DNA from: Bimuria novae-zelandiae CBS 107.79
Lineage: Eukaryota > Ascomycota > Dothideomycetes > Pleosporales > Didymosphaeriaceae
Direction: 5' to 3'
Assembly (NCBI GenBank): GCA_010015655.1
Contig: ML976674.1
Span: forward strand, 62,001-126,000
Length of the DNA: 64,000 nucleotides
Under the pieces are notes generated by a model. It searched no databases and had not been told where the DNA came from. It saw nothing but the letters and a program-made list of their open reading frames with translations. This document shows, one piece after another, positions 44,835 to 58,400 of this stretch. How positions within the stretch are numbered: position 1 is the stretch's first letter; each line of letters begins with the position of its first letter. The position numbers and the translations under genes are program-made.

Positions 44835-47800
44835 CACCCCCTTCAGGTTCGAACGCATGTTTGAAGCTGATGTTGGCTATAGATCCCCCTCTACCTTTGT
44901 AGGGTAGCTGCATTTTGGGGTCGAGAACCTAGCTTTTGTGCCAGTCTCAGTATTGGTGCAGTCCCAGGTGGGTAGCCGTCCGCCGTCGCAGTGTAGGTGG
45001 ATCTCGCTCTATACTACAGGCGTCCCTAGTAGTAGGACGTCTCCCAGAGCTAGTACTGAGATCCTAATTGCTTCGCGTTCTGTGCTGAGGTTGATGAGCC
45101 TTGTAGGTGGAGCTTGATACATGATGCGAGCATGTTTGCTCTGTGTATAAAGTGGAATACAGCATGAATCTAAGTACAGGATAGGGGTACAGCGTAGAGC
45201 TGTGTACATGATAGAGCTGAGTAAAGTATAGTCTCGTTAAACCTGTAAAAACCACATGGGAAAAACCAGGAAGAGTACTATACTGTGGGGAAGCTCATTG
45301 AGAAGGAAAAGGTTGAAAATGAAGAAGAGAGACCCAGTTTTCGTGCTTCTGTCTGGGCAGTAGCTTGGTGAGGCCGTCAGCTGGTTGACAGGTTGTTTGG
45401 ATGTATAAGAGGTTGATATTGTTAGATTGAGCTTCTTATCGAAGCTAGTAATAATGGATATCAACGTGCCGTATAGTAGTCTTGAGACGAGGCGTAGTAG
45501 AGGTAAGAAGTCGGATAGTCTACTAATTGTCACAGTATAGAAGACGTTCATGATCTGGATTGAAGCCAATTTGTTTAAAGACTCTCTACTACCAGATTAG
45601 TTCAGTGCCTGCAGACGATGCGGCGACTAGCTCTACTTCTATTATTAACTTTGTAACACAGCGTTGGAGTGTTGCTTTCCAGTCTACAGGTCCGCTAAAT
45701 AGAAAGAAGATATAGCCTTATAAGCTCTTGCGTGAGATCTTATTATTAGCGTATAATATATCTATTGCTCCAAAGAACTCAGGTTGAGGTTAGTTAGCTA
45801 TATAGACTAATTTGTTTAAAATAGAGGCGGTATAGTAGAGCGCTTAATCTTTGGTTCCTAGCAGGTAGGCGATTGTCTAGTAGGCTGCGTTAAGATAACG
45901 TGAAGATGGATTCGTGAGAAACTCCGCTAGTTTAGAATAGGCTTTCGAAACATTAGGTCAGGTAGCTCCAGCTACATATCCTATAGATCCTATAAGCTAG
46001 GCATATCTATGCTTAGTGAAGTCATTTGCTTAATTCTCTAATAGTAATAACTCTTCTAAAGTAATAGTGTAGCTGGCAACTTCGTATATAGCTTTAGTAA
46101 AGGAAACTTTTATGCAAGCTTCTTAATGTATAAAGTTTATAATAGCTAGATAGAGCTATTCTCACGGTCTCTATGCGTTTAAATACCACAGAACGTTTAA
46201 AACTCTCCTAGAGATCGAATCTTATATCGAGACAGGAGCTTCTGTTCGAATTCATGTAGTGTAGCTTTGTGGGCTGGTAGGCAGAGTACAACAATGTTGT
46301 CTATATAGAAGAAGACTAGAAGCTTGTCATTCTTCTATAGACAAGGAGCGTCTTTAACTTCGTGTAGTCCTAGTTTAGAGAGCGTCTTGGTGAGCTCTTA
46401 ATACTAAAGTAGTAGCGAGGTCTTCAGGCCGTACAGAGCTCGACATAGTTTCCACAAATAACTAGGATTAGAGAATCCTTCTAGTAAGTAATAATAGACT
46501 AGTGTTGCAAGCTGAGCGTTTGTGAATACGTTAACTATATTATACTAACGGATCTCTATGTTAAAGTAGGCCGCTATAGTAACTAGAGCTCGGAATATTC
46601 AAACTGCTAGAGTAGCTACGTTAATATCTTTAGTAGTCGTCTATAGATTGCCTCGTACATAGATACGTGCTTTGTATTTCGTGAGGTATCCTTAATTATC
46701 AAGCTTGAACTTAAAGACCTATATTAACAGGAGAACTTCTTAGTCTTGTAGATTTAACTCCTGCGAAGTAATCCTCTCGTACATGCCTTTTTATTTCACG
46801 TTATTAATTTCTTGTTGCATCGCTTGGAGAAAGCCTTCCTTATGTGGAGATAGCATCCTTATCACATCTTTATAGAGACGCGGCTCAGGAGGTAGCTCGG
46901 TGTAGTAAAATCGTGTTTTTAATGCTGTAGCTAAGGCTGCTACGTATGCTAACCAGTATGTGTTAATAAAGAAGCTACTACTCTTCTGAGATGGCTTTCT
47001 AGATCTTGTTAACCCTTTAGGTAGTATGTAAGACTGACGAAGGTTGCTATCAATCAGTTCTCAATTCTATGCTTAATTTAAGTCTGATATTTAACGTTTA
47101 CGCTTTCTTAAGGATATAGGCATTGCAGGTAGGCTGGCTAGCGTGGTTAATAACAAGCGTTGCGAGTTATTATAAAGTAAGTTCTATAAACTACTATAAA
47201 CCTTAGTAGTCTCTGTTTAACTCGGTGTTAGAAGCTATAGATTATAACTTCTAGTTTAACGTAGGATTGTTATTTCTCTTTGCGTTGGTTGGTTTTATTC
47301 TATAGATATAACAGTCTGGCTATGCTAATCTAGATCTGCCGTGTGCTCGTCTTCGGATGTGTCTTCTATAGAGCTGTCTTAGCTGCGCAATATAGGTAGT
47401 TAATACTTGTAGGCAAATTGCTCTAGCTTAGAGCCTTATAGTAGAGGATCTGTTTCATCGTGTAGTTAATAGAAAAGGTCTTCTCTAAAGGTAACGTCTC
47501 TTACACGAATTACTTTGCCTCTATTTGCTCAACTTCTCGCCTTAGGCATCCAGATTTAGTAGATATTTAATATGTCGTACCTAACTAGATATCCTTCTAG
47601 AGCTTAAGGACTAAGCTTATCTATTTATAATATTTGTTTGCGTAGTGCGTATGCTCGGCAGCCATAGATACGTAGATAAGCAATTAATAGCTTCTTGCCA
47701 TAAATAATTTCGAATAGTGTTTTTTAACCTAGTGATCGCGTAGGTGTGCGATTAAGCAGGTATGCTGCTATAGAGTAGATTTCAGAGCCAAGTGCTAGAG

Positions 47801-50099
47801 GTAGGTTTAAGGTAATTTTTATTAAGCGACTTCTCTTAATAAGACTCCTGCTAGAGCGCTCTGCTAAGCCATTTTGCTCCTTAGTGTATAGAGCCCTAAT
47901 CTGTAGCTTAATGCCTTCTCTCTAACAGTAGTCTCTAGCAGAGTCGTTTATCAGCCCATATCCTCGCTCGTCGTTAGCGATAAGAAAGGTGACAGTTATG
48001 TTAAATTCTCGTTTAATAGTTCGATCTAATCGCCTGATAATAGACAGGAGCATAAGCTTGTCCCGTCTAGGTATTATATAGACAAAATAGAATTTCGAGA
48101 ATAGATTAAACCCATAGAAGACGTATTGGTCGCCATTATAGGCTCTTGCATCAAGCTCAATGAGATTAATAGTAATAGTCTTGAAGGCTCGTGTGGCTCC
48201 AATCTTATGACCAGTTCGCCGTGAGATAATTTAATGTGCTTTGCTTTATAGGCATTCTTCGCAGTTAATTATTTAAGGAGTAGATCTAGTAGATGGCTAT
48301 ATAGCTATCACGTGATTCTGTAGTTAATTAATAGCGTTACTACTTAGATGTCCTTTTAGTATATAGAGCTAAGACTTGCTGAGTAATCTTAGTCTAGGCG
48401 GTAGAGCAGAGTATTATAGCCAACGTTAATAGGTCGCAAAAGCCTAAGTCTAAGCAGATTAAGTAGATAGAGGTTTAGTTTAATAGACTACTAGCCAGTG
48501 TCCACCTAGTCTAGTGAGGGTGGCGATGTCTTCTACTTATAAGCCTAATAAGTTGGATCGATATAGTGCATTTCTACCAGAGTCAAAATAGACGTTTGAC
48601 GATAATAGCCGGGCTAGAGAGACTAGGCTTGTAAAAAAGCTAGTAATTAAGGCTACACACTTAAGCTTTGTTTTCTTTTGTCCTTAAGGTGTTAATAAAG
48701 ATATCTTAACTTCCCCCCATGCCTAGATAGTTATCTTAGTGCCGCCTGTAAGTACGACATCGTCAGGTAATGCAGGAGCTTTCCATTAGAACTTGGTCGG
48801 ATTATTGCAAATGTAGATATCCGTAGCAGGATCTAGTGTCTATAAGTAGAGGAGCGGGAAGTTTCGGTGCGCTAGCTAATTATTAAATGCTAATAAGTAG
48901 ATAGCGTAGGCCTTATATAGAAGGTTGCCTGCAGGTGTATCGCCTGCGTTAATTTCTATTAAATTAGATTCTACCCCGTGGCTCTTATAATTCCTTCGCT
49001 TTTTATAGCGCTGATTCTTCTCTCAAATCTTATTTAGTATTCTATTCTTGTCTTTAGCTTTAAACTCTATTATCTTCTTGGCTTTTTTAGGGTTTTTAAC
49101 GAATCCTCCTTTGCGTAGTGAGGTGTCGATGTATAGGCACTGTCCCCAGTAGTGTAGGTCTCCACAGAGACACGATTTTAATGGCTTTAATGGCTTATCC
49201 TGTCGAGGTCTCTTTCTACTGTTTTGTTTGTATAGAGACTCCTCTTAATTCAATGTAGCTGCAAATGCTCCACTCTATGCAGTTAATTTCGTTATAGTTA
49301 TACAATAGTAGCGTAGGTAACTAGCCAATAGATTAGGCAATGTTAGCTGTACAGAGTTATCGTAAGAGCTTGTTTCTGCATTAAATATAGTGATAGCGAT
49401 AGTGGCAGCGTAGCCAGGATTAATCTATTTAATGGCTCGTATAAGATCCTTGTGAGGTCTGTAGCCATGCGTCTCTAGTAGCTAGAGTTGTTTGGCCCTG
49501 TTATAGGCAGCAAGGAACGTGCTGCACCATTCTTCGAGGTTCTCTCTACGAGCGTGCAGAACTTTGGCGGCGTTGTAAGCTTTTTAGACCTGATATTCTC
49601 GATTAGCCATTGTAGGACTGTAGAGCTCCTATAGAGTCTTAAGCTAATCGTAGAGGGACTCTTAGTCTTTAATTTAATATACTAGGTCCTGCGCAATCGT
49701 GTTAGCTATATACGCTTTAATCTAGCTAATCTTATCTTTAGTTCGCCTGTATTCTTTAAGCTCTCTATAATAGAGACTAATGTCTTAATTATACTACGCT
49801 CGAGCTTCAGGGGTAGGTTCTATTGCTGGTAATCCACCGTCGTTGGCAGCATGGATCTGTGTAGGTTGTAGAGGCTTGCTCAGCGTCGTCGGATGTGGCA
49901 GGTCTGGATTAATATATCCCCATACGTCTCCAGCCTCTGCGAGCCTTTTAACAGTATAGATCCACAGTTCCCAGTTGTGTGGCCCTTGAAGGATGATTGA
50001 CGAGATAGCCTTTAACATGGCGAGATCGCTCTATCGAGTAGGCTCGATCGATAGGTAGGTAGGTAGGGAGTCAATGTATGTGTATGAGGGCGGATTAGG

Positions 50100-50112
50100 C
50101 CGGGCTCATAAC
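50100..50112 (-). other. Primer-binding site of the minus-strand Copia
   Basis: On the minus strand this reads GTTATGAGCCCGG, directly after the 5' LTR. GTTATGAGCCC is complementary to the GGGCTCATAAC stretch across the CAU anticodon of initiator tRNA-Met, as in half-tRNA priming. This copy is free of RIP changes. Confidence 0.7.
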
Positions 50113-50292
50113 TGTAAGCAGGTGGGTGGTATGTGTGAAGGTAGTATATTATGTGTGTAATTGTCTGAGTTGCTCTGTGTGTTGTTCTGTGTTGTGTTGT
50201 GTGTACATGGAGTGATCAGAGGCTCGTATATAGAGATAGAGCTGACTCATGAGACTAGTGTCGTTATGTGACATATCTCTGGGCTGCTTACA
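50113..50292 (-). repeat. 5' LTR of the minus-strand Copia
   Basis: 180 bp, TGTAAGCAG to CTGCTTACA, followed by the target duplication TAAGT. Confidence 0.95.
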
Positions 50293-50479
50293 TAAGTTGT
50301 TCCTTGTGTGGGAGGATTTAAATGCCCTCGTAAAATGAGCCTGCGAACTTGAAGTTGTCGTTAAAATCTAGCACGAGCGAGGGAAATAAAGCAACATGCT
50401 GAGGAAGGGGTTGCCTCGCGTACGATTTCGGTCGGATCGGAGGCTACCCATTACCGTGCTGCCCGGATCAATGCGCGCC

Positions 50480-51780
50480 TAACGCCAAAAACTTAAGCTA
50501 CTTTTTAAGGCTCTAGAATCCCTAATAATAGCTATTATTATATAAAAAATTAGTATAGAGCTCTATAAGGCTTAATAATTAATAATAGCTATAAAAATCT
50601 ACTTAGTATTTTAATATTACGGACCCTACGTGAGTAAGGATGCTAAAATGATAATATAATATTTAAGGCTTTAGTAGTAGGCTTATTTTTTAAAATAGCT
50701 TTTTTAGCTAGCCTAGAGGTATTATTACTACACTTTTTATATAGTTTTAACTAATTTAAATATTATTATTAAGTTTTATAAGCCTACTATTTTTACGTTT
50801 ACTAAGCTACTTAGCTTTTTTCTAACTTAAGCTACGTAAGTCTTAGCCCTTATAACACGCTTTTCTTAAAGTAATTTAGCCTTCAGCTACTAGCTAGCCT
50901 TTTTAGCCTTAGCTACCTTGCTTTTTTTAAAGCTATAATTACTCTTTTTAAGCTGTTTACTAGTGTAGATTCTCTTACGTCTTTTACACCTTACTAGGAA
51001 ATTAGAAAATTAGACCTCTACAATACTTATAAGGCTCCTTTAAAGATAAAACTTTATATTAAGTAGAGTGCTTCTTTTTAGTTACTAAGACTTCTTTTAA
51101 GCCCTAATTTTTATACTTAAATAGTTACTTTTAAATAAAAATTATATAAATTATTTAATTAAACTTACGTGTCTCTTTAGTTACCTTCTTATTTATTATA
51201 CTTTATAAAAGAGTTTTAATTTTAAGCTAATTTAACGCGCTAAGTACTAAAATGAACCTTTTTTATTTTTAGTAAATTATTTAAGTATAGTTTTTAGATT
51301 AAATAGAGAGATACGTACAGCTTTAAAAACTAAAAAACTAAACCCTAAGTAATAAAGCGTTATTAGGTATTTTAAAATAAGCTAAAAAAGTTTTTTTAGT
51401 AATTATTATTAATCTCTAGCTCTTGTAAAGCAAAGCTATAAGCTTAGCTAAGTAAGTAGCTAAAAAAGACTTAAAAATATAAACTTTAAGTAGCTATAGC
51501 GTATGCGTTAAATAAGGAGAAAAGATAATAAGTAAAATTTAATTTTTATTATAATAGTTAATAAAATTTATACCAATATAAAATATATAGTTATTTACGA
51601 TAGGAAGTTAACAGGATTATTAAGATTTTTACTTTATAGAGCAATTAAATACCTATCTAAGCTATATAAGGCCTATCTTATTATTAGTCTAGTTAGAGCT
51701 TAATAAGGTAATAAAGGGTAAGTAGTTATCTAGGTTGATATCTTCTACCTAGCTTAATCGTATCCTATTAGGGCTAGCCT
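50480..51780 (-). mobile_element. Truncated Fot1/pogo-type transposon remnant, RIP-mutated
   Basis: The stretch around 51480-51720 aligns by eye, base for base with RIP-type differences, with 17380-17590 inside the Fot1-like element at 16344, and in the same orientation. The rest (50640-51400) is similarly AT-rich and follows the same order. Only a possible left end is seen (TACCGTGCTGCCCGG near 50452); the right end is missing, apparently lost before or with the insertion of the Gypsy element. Confidence 0.6.
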
Positions 51781-53225
51781 AATAGATTAGCGCTGGATCT
51801 AGAGCTAACCTATTAGTGCAAATGCAGGCTAGGATTAAAATCTATTCTTAATCGCTATTCTAGATTGCCTGCTTAACTTCCTTTCATTCGTACAGAGCCC
51901 TGCTAAAGATAGGCTTCGACCTAGAGAGAATACTAAGTAAGATGCCTTTTTCGTCTATATTATATATATTATTTTAAGATCCGTTGAGATCTAACATAAC
52001 ACAAGGCGGGGTATGGACGCTTATCGGTGCGACTAGCTAAGATTCCTGACTTAGCCACGAGTCACGTGATTTAGTCACTCGTCCTAGAAATTTCGGGCGT
52101 CTTAGAAGTGTCTTGGCACATGGGACTTTGGGACTCCTGGGACTCTTGGGATTCGTGGGACAAGTTATGTATATAGGAACGCGATAATAGTCATTTACTA
52201 TTATGTTTAACCTATTTACTAATCTATTATTTAGACTTAACTTAGGCTCTTATTAATTTAATTATACTATATATACTTTAATATTAACGCCCTATTAATA
52301 CGCGCAAACTATTAATACCCTTTACTTATATTATTAATATTTTTACTTAAGAACTAACCTTAATCCCTTTAAGACTAGCTACTCCTTAAGGCTTAATATC
52401 TTAAATATCCTTAATATAAGTGTTAACGATACTTTTTTTTTACTAACATAATAAATATTTAAATAGATACTCTTAAAGGAGTAAGCATTACTATAGCTAA
52501 TAATAAATAAAAAGCTTTTATAGGAAGCTTAACTTTTTTTATAGTAAATATAATTATATAGAACTATAGATCTTGCAACTTAACCTATACTTTTATAGAA
52601 TAAAGAAAAAATAGGAGGATATAAATAAGACTATATTTACTTTTACCTATATAAAGGGAGATGCCTTTAAGTAGATTCGTCCTTACGTTAATTAATACCT
52701 GGCTAGAGCTAACATAGAAGGCGATACTATAGATAAAATTATAAAAAATTATAATACCTTTTATACTAAGGTTAAACTTATTTAGTAGCTAAATATAAAT
52801 TTAAATTCCGCAAGAACGCTATTTAAGTTACGTAAAATAAAAATAGGTTTATAACTATATTTTATAAAGAACTAAAGTAACACGTGCGCGAAGAACTATT
52901 ATATAGTAAAATAAAAACTAATACCTTATAAAAACGTATAGTAGAAGTAACTAGAATTAATAATAAATAGTATAAATCGGAAAGAGACCTACGCTAGAAT
53001 TAAGAGTAAAAAAGCTATAGACTACTTATAATAAAAGCTAACTATTATAACCTTTAATAATAGTAGAAGAACTAAGCTAAATATAGCTACTAATTAATAA
53101 AAGGAATCTAGTACTACTAAGTTAACGTAATAAAGAAAAGGACAGGAAAGGCAGAAGGCTTTTATAAGTCTAAATAAGAACGTACCCTAGATAGAACCTA
53201 CAAACAAGGGACTGGGGCGCAACTT

Positions 53226-53267
53226 TGCTATATATGTGGCAAACTGGGCCACATAGCCAGGAACTGC
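53226..53267 (+). other. Gypsy Gag zinc knuckle (CCHC), unmutated
   Basis: Encodes CYICGKLGHIARNC, a textbook CX2CX4HX4C nucleocapsid knuckle, in an otherwise stop-filled frame. Confidence 0.9.
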
Positions 53268-55230
53268 AGATCTAAGAACAAGATTACTAGGCAGCTAAAC
53301 GTACTAATTATTAATAATACAACTAATGAAGAACAGTAGGTAGTAAGTACTATTAAATAAATTAATATTTAGAATAAAGATTTAGAAATATTAGGATTAC
53401 CTAACTTATAACTCTACGAGGATACATATAAAGGTTTAGATAAGAAAGAGAAAGAGCTAGTACTTTAATCTTTTATACCTTACTTTAGCTAGAGTAAACT
53501 AGTTACGAGTAAAATAACGAATGTTTTCGACTTCTTAAAAGAATACTAACTAAGGGAAGGAGACTTTGGTTTTATAATAATAAAAAGATAAGATAAAGAC
53601 TATAAAGTAGTACTATACTACGCTTAGTAACCTAATTTAGTTAGTAAGGTAGCATGTAAATAGATAGACTATTACTACGCATATAAAGACCCTAAGAAGA
53701 AATACCTAAATAAAAACCTAAACTATAAACTATAGTACGACCTAGACTACTGTAACCCTACGCATGGAACTATATAATAGACCCACTATAAAAAAGATTA
53801 ATATACTATATATTACTACGCTAAGGAATATAGCTTTTTTCCTAGAATATACTAACACTATAAATAGGAGTAGTTTAACTGCCCTATTGCCTATTATAAT
53901 GTTTATCTTTAGGATAAACGCGAAACATGATATTTTTTATATTATAACTAAGTAATAAACTAAGTAATATTATTACTAGTTAATAGAAAATACTCGTTAG
54001 ATATATAGTAAACATGCTTACACCCTAACTATAAAGAATATATAGAATAAAAGAAAGAGTACGGATTTAATCGTATACTAAAAGGAACCGTAACCCTTAG
54101 GATTAAATTAATAATAAAGGACAAAGATAATAAAGCTTCCTAAAAAAAAAGCTTAGTAATAGCCTTAGGAAAAGAATAAAGAATAACCCCTTAAGTCTAT
54201 AAAGCTAGTAATAAAGGATATGTCTTTTTTGGACCTAGGCTTAGGCAAGAGAACGCCTTTAAAGAAGTAAATACTACTAATAGCTAGGTATTAATTAAGC
54301 TACTAGTATAGCTTAAAGAAATATAAATAAAAGCCATGCTAGACTTAAAAGCAAAGAAAAGCTATATATTAAGAAAAGTATTTAATAGAATAGGACTCTA
54401 TAAGCGTAAGAAGGCTATACCCTATGCTATTTATATCGCGAATAGATAACTAATACCTAGTAAAGTAATAATTAAATACGAGGTCAAAACTACCCTTATA
54501 ATTTATAGATACTAAGAACTAATTACCCTTAATATTATTTAAAAAGCTAATTATAACGTAATTTTAAGACTACCCTAGTTAAGGAAGTATAATCCTATAA
54601 TTAACTAAAAGAAGAAAGAGCTATCCTTTAAGCGCTGTAATTATATATTATAAGTAAAGTCTACGCATTAATAGAATACGATAGTAAATAAAAGAGCTAT
54701 TAATAATATAGTCTTGCAACGGATAGTTAAAAAACGGGAAATACCCTTAGCAAACGCTAGTAGGAACTACTAGGTTATAGAGTGCAAGAACATAGAAGAT
54801 AGCATAAACTATAAAATTCTAGAATGCTACTAAGCATGGAATTGTATGTTTACAGAAAGAGAAGGAAAAGTAAACCTTCTAGAATATTAACCTTAGGATT
54901 ACGCGATTGACCTAGAAGAAGGGAAAACGCTACCCTTTAGACTACTATATAGTAAATCTAGAAAAAAACTCTAGCAAGAAAAGGAATTTATTAAGATAAA
55001 TCTTATAAAAGGATATATTAGACTTTTAAAGTTACTAGTAGCAAGCCCTTTTATATTTATACTAAAGAAGGATAGATAACTAAGGCCCTGCGTAAACTAT
55101 AGGAAACTTAATAATATAAAAATTAAAAATTAATACCTACTACTAAATATCTTAGAACTTTAAGACTAACTCTTAAGAGCTAAGATCTTTATAATAATAA
55201 ATTTATAAGACAGATAATACCTTATAAAAT

Positions 55231-55455
55231 TGTCCGATTATATGGCCTCTATCTGTTGTGGATATGAGGCTGGAGCACTCTCTCTTTTGTACTATTCTAA
55301 ATAGGGCTAGCGCTGCAGCGGCACTTATTTAGAGCCTCGCACACATCTGCATTCCAGACACAGACAGAACACGAACATCATTAATTAATCATCACATCTA
55401 TCAAATTCTCATCATTGCATTATCTCAAAGTGACAGAACACTATTAAATCTAATA
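55231..55455 (+). repeat. 5' LTR of the nested Copia
   Basis: 225 bp starting TGTCCGATT; its last bases read TAATA where the 3' LTR has TGACA, a G-to-A and a C-to-T change. The following ATTAAGAGTC (55456-55465) resembles a mutated half-tRNA primer site with one extra mismatch. Confidence 0.93.
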
Positions 55456-58400
55456 ATTAAGAGTCTTATTACCTCCGCCAAGCTAATTGCAATAGCCCTA
55501 TTAACCCTTAGAGATCCCACAGTGATCCTAACCAACTACACGAACTACACACTGTGGCTAAACTAGCTAAAAACAAAATCCTAATTCCTAAAGGTTTAGA
55601 ACATTATCAACCCAGCGCTAATAGATAAACCAAGACAGAAACCCGCAATGCCGATACCTCTCGCGATAGGCAACTACTAGCCAAGCACGGCGTATACAAC
55701 TGCGAATCCAAATAATATGCTAATAATGCCCTTACATCTATTAACGGCAGGCGCGAAAGCATACAAAGATAATAGTAATTATTACAAAGGATAGCTAGAA
55801 ATATATAAGATTATAGATCGCGAATACCAAGAGGAACAGGTTAGCCTAAACTAAGTAGTTACTATTATCTAATTAATAGTTTCTGCACATCTCTAGAACA
55901 ACTACTACCTCTTAGATTAATTAATTAGGTAGTAGAATAATAACCTTATAATTACAGTTAGGGTAGACCTGCAAGACGAATACAGACGATTAAGGGCAAG
56001 ATACTAAGAAGCCCTTAAGCTAATAAGAACAGCCAGATTATAGGCTATATAGCTATCTAAGTACGATTATGGAGCCATAGAAGTAGAGACTAATTAGGTC
56101 CTAGAGCTTTAAAGGCTAGACTTAGTTAAAGAAGACTTTATAAAGGCAGTTGTCCATGTCGCACCTATATAGGTAACGACCTTTTAGTAATATAGAAGCA
56201 AGGATGTAGCTGTCTTACAAAAGCATATAATAAAACTCTTTTAAGACCACATAATCCTGTAGCACCTAATTAAGGGCAAATAAAAGGGCGCTTTTACTAT
56301 TGCAGGTTTATTTCTCGCTAATAGTGGTAAATCCACCTAGGCTATAGACAAGGACGCCTCTCTTATAGATAAAATAGTAATATTAAAACATTAAGGTAGA
56401 CCTCGTAAACAATAAAATAATAGTTAACATACCAGAGCCAAGTGGTCCGCGATTACAGACAATAAGCTAGTGGTAGCTAGTGGCCTTAAGTGCCTTACTT
56501 ATAAATAACGCTATAGTCTATAAGACTGCTTCTACGCTTTCTTAGACAAACAACTAGAATAGTTTAGGCCAAAGCCGAGCATAGTTACCCTAATTAAGTT
56601 TAGGCTAGAGAATAACCCTGCGCTTTAAGAAAGCCTAAGGATAATAAAGAGGGCCAGATTACAGGCACCTATAATCAAATTATCGCATACTCCTACTCTA
56701 ACTCGAATTACTAAGGCTAATAATAAGTGACTAGATAGACGCAAGATTACTAAAATCCTAGTAAGCTTTAACGCCGCATCTTTCTACACTAAATTAAATA
56801 CATACCTATTGCGATGCTTAGCCATACTTAATTTAGGCATAATCTGCCATGTCTTTAACAACATTAATTGCTTTGTCTTATACCAGCCACCGGCGCCAGG
56901 AGACTTCATATAGGCAGGGAATACACAAATATAGATTAAAAGATATAAGAGCGTCTATCTTAACATACAGAGTGCAAGCGGCAATTAAATAATACGGCTA
57001 AATAATATAGCCTATTACCCTAATTTGCTCTGCAACCTTGTATCGTTCCAATTACTCTAGAGGCAAGGCCTTTAGTGGGACATAAGGGTAGACCCAACAA
57101 CTCTAAAGAGAAGAGATAATACTGTGCTAGTAGAACTCTAAGAATTACATAGAAAATAGGTGTTAGAACATAGAATAAAGCTAGTAGGTAGTATTCTTAC
57201 TAATGCTGCGCACGCCACTTACAAGACTAACACACGCACTAAACAAAGACCGCAGAAGGCAAACGCATAGACCTGGCACTAGTAATTAGGCTATCTAGGC
57301 CCTTAGGCCCTCGAACACCTCGTGCAGCAATCTAAGGGGGTAAGGATTAAAGGTCTCCTTATAGTAAAATGTAACGCCTGCGGCAAAGCAAAACTGAAAC
57401 GGCAAATACGCCGGCAAGCTAGGGAGCGAACTAAAGGCCCTGGCGAGCGAGTCGTAATAGACTTTCACGACTACGAAGCAGATAGCTTAACAAGAGAGAA
57501 GAGCTAAATACTAATTACTAACTAATTCTCTAGCTTCGCATGGGACTACTACTTTAAAGATAACCGCCCAGCACGCTTAATTATTAAATTACTTAGCACT
57601 TTTATATAGTTTATAAAAGTATAATACAATATTATAGTAAAAGTAATTAAATCCAATAATAAGATTTTCTCTATTAAGGCAGACATTAAGAAGTGGTGCT
57701 TAGCGTAAGGTATTAAGATTAAGCCTTTAGCACTAGATACTTAAGCATAAAATAGAGGAGCTAAACGCTTAGGGGGTGTAATTAAGGAGAAAGCGCGCGC
57801 GATATAACTTAACTTTAACCTACCCTAGTAAATATAGCCTAAGATCACCCGAGCCGCAGTCTACCTATATAATTAAACGTCGAACTACGCCAATTAATGG
57901 CGATCTCTATATAAAGTGTTCTTTACAATAGTAGCCTTTCAGAACGGCATTGTCACCTAACTAAAGAAGCCTAATTAAGCTTACTTAAAAGCCTATAGCT
58001 GCAAGACCTTTGCTATAACTAATAACACTAAACGTGGTAAGAGCAAGCTCCAGCGACTGGATCCTAAAGCATAGATAGGTTATTTAGTTAGCTACAAATT
58101 AACTAACATCTAGAGAATATGGATTCCCTCTCTAGCAAAGATAATTAGTACTCGCGATGTAATTTTCGACGAGAATACTATATTCTTAGGTAAAACTAAA
58201 GACCTGGTAGACAACCTTATATACAACACATTAGAAGAAATAGCGGCCTAGGTGCGATTAGTAGAGCTACCTTCTTTACCTTAATAAGAGCAAGCCACTA
58301 AGTCCTTCTTTAAGAATAAGACAATTAGTGAAGCGCTAGAGGAAGAGGTTAAAAGCGCTCCTAAGTATAATTAAGGCAGGAGAGCTAGGTACGAATATCT

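Larger units (their letters stand above)
44687..50292 (-). mobile_element. Full-length Ty1/Copia retrotransposon on the minus strand
   Basis: The element has LTRs at 44687-44834 (gap-shortened) and 50113-50292 (180 bp), ends TGTAAGCAG/CTGCTTACA and a 5-bp target duplication TAAGT (44682-44686, 50293-50297). Reading right to left: Gag with a clean N-terminal part at 50018-49794 (GPHNWELWIYTVKRLAEAGDVWGYI), integrase at about 48150-47560 (AYLLNRTPTRSLG and following), reverse transcriptase about 46900-46200, where the YVDD box reads YIDN near 46290-46301, and the polyprotein end ADGLTKLLPRQKHENWV at 45382-45329. A C-rich (polypurine on the minus strand) tract follows the left LTR. The middle is RIP-mutated, the two ends much less so. 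Confidence 0.93.

Noticed and set aside
53764..53955. 63-aa open frame in the Gypsy element
   Set aside because: Short chance frame in AT-rich RIP-mutated DNA without a recognisable domain.
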